Assembly: GCF_022829405.1 (NCBI RefSeq) | Contig: NZ_JAKSXW010000078.1 | Coordinates: 1 to 64,000 of the forward strand | Length of the DNA: 64,000 bases | Source: Methylobacterium sp. J-076 | GTDB taxonomy: Bacteria; Pseudomonadota; Alphaproteobacteria; Rhizobiales; Beijerinckiaceae | Direction of reading: 5' to 3' | Part shown: positions 63,927-64,000 of the stretch, piece by piece | How positions within the stretch are numbered: the first letter of the stretch is position 1 | Layout of the letters: every line of letters begins with the position of its first letter | Notes under the pieces: model-generated | Databases searched by the model: none | What the model was told of the DNA's origin: nothing | The model's input: the letters and a program-made list of their open reading frames with translations, nothing else | Translations under genes and position numbers: made by a program

Positions 63927-64000
63927 GGCAGCTTTCTGAACGGTCGGGGTGGCTCCTCGGTCATTCGCCGAAGGGCCTGTCCGGTCACCGCCCGCCGGGC

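Overview
The window looks like chromosomal DNA of a high-G+C alphaproteobacterium, most likely Methylobacterium/Methylorubrum or a close relative. The reasons are the roughly 70% G+C flanks, a MucR-type regulator, many Crp/Fnr regulators and stand-alone PAS proteins, and the short TCTAG-bounded and palindromic intergenic repeats. The genus is inferred from gene content and repeat style, not from a marker gene.

Layout. 1-600: array of palindromic intergenic repeats. 601-2859 (-): molybdopterin subunit of a xanthine-dehydrogenase-family enzyme, without visible small subunits. 3219-3308: tRNA-Ser(CGA). 3309-19091: a ~15.8 kb lower-G+C integrative element in the 3' end of that tRNA. It has a P4-type integrase, an excisionase-like protein, a phage tail gene D, two serine-recombinase loci (one a remnant), a 1210-aa single-chain type IIG/IIL restriction-methyltransferase, a replication-initiator-like gene broken by one in-frame TGA, and many small unknown genes. 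A 14-bp copy of the tRNA 3' end marks its right edge. It resembles a phage satellite or decayed prophage carrying a defence gene.

19.5-25.4 kb: a sodium:solute symporter operon (ArsR, SRPBCC, DUF3311-like protein, symporter), a truncated MFS gene, then an arsenic cluster (arsR-arsC-arsB divergent from arsH). 25.4-29.7 kb: wreckage of a type I secretion locus. A 2.27-kb segment bounded by inverted IS630-type ends and TA dinucleotides holds HlyB, RCC1-like and HlyD fragments. A frameshifted secreted-repeat-protein gene starts exactly at its right border.

29.7-43.7 kb: ordinary core and accessory genes. These are a thermonuclease-like protein, a PepSY protein with an OmpR-type two-component system, a short-chain fatty acid transporter, a DUF808 protein, RcnA/RcnR metal efflux, a periplasmic ClpP-like protein, a large KatE-type catalase, an SDR, a frameshifted aldo/keto reductase, and small secreted proteins.

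43.8-59.4 kb is the most unusual part: a regulator cluster with five Crp/Fnr proteins, three PAS proteins without an output domain, two small proteins resembling the C-terminal tail of XRE regulators without their HTH, and two copies of a ~90-aa protein translationally linked to Crp genes. Two arrangements recur: Crp followed by the 90-aa gene, and PAS divergent from the HTH-less protein. Interspersed repeats supply the stop codons of four of these genes. A trimeric autotransporter adhesin and a TadE/TadG-like pair follow, then a MucR regulator and a UGT-like glycosyltransferase at the right end.
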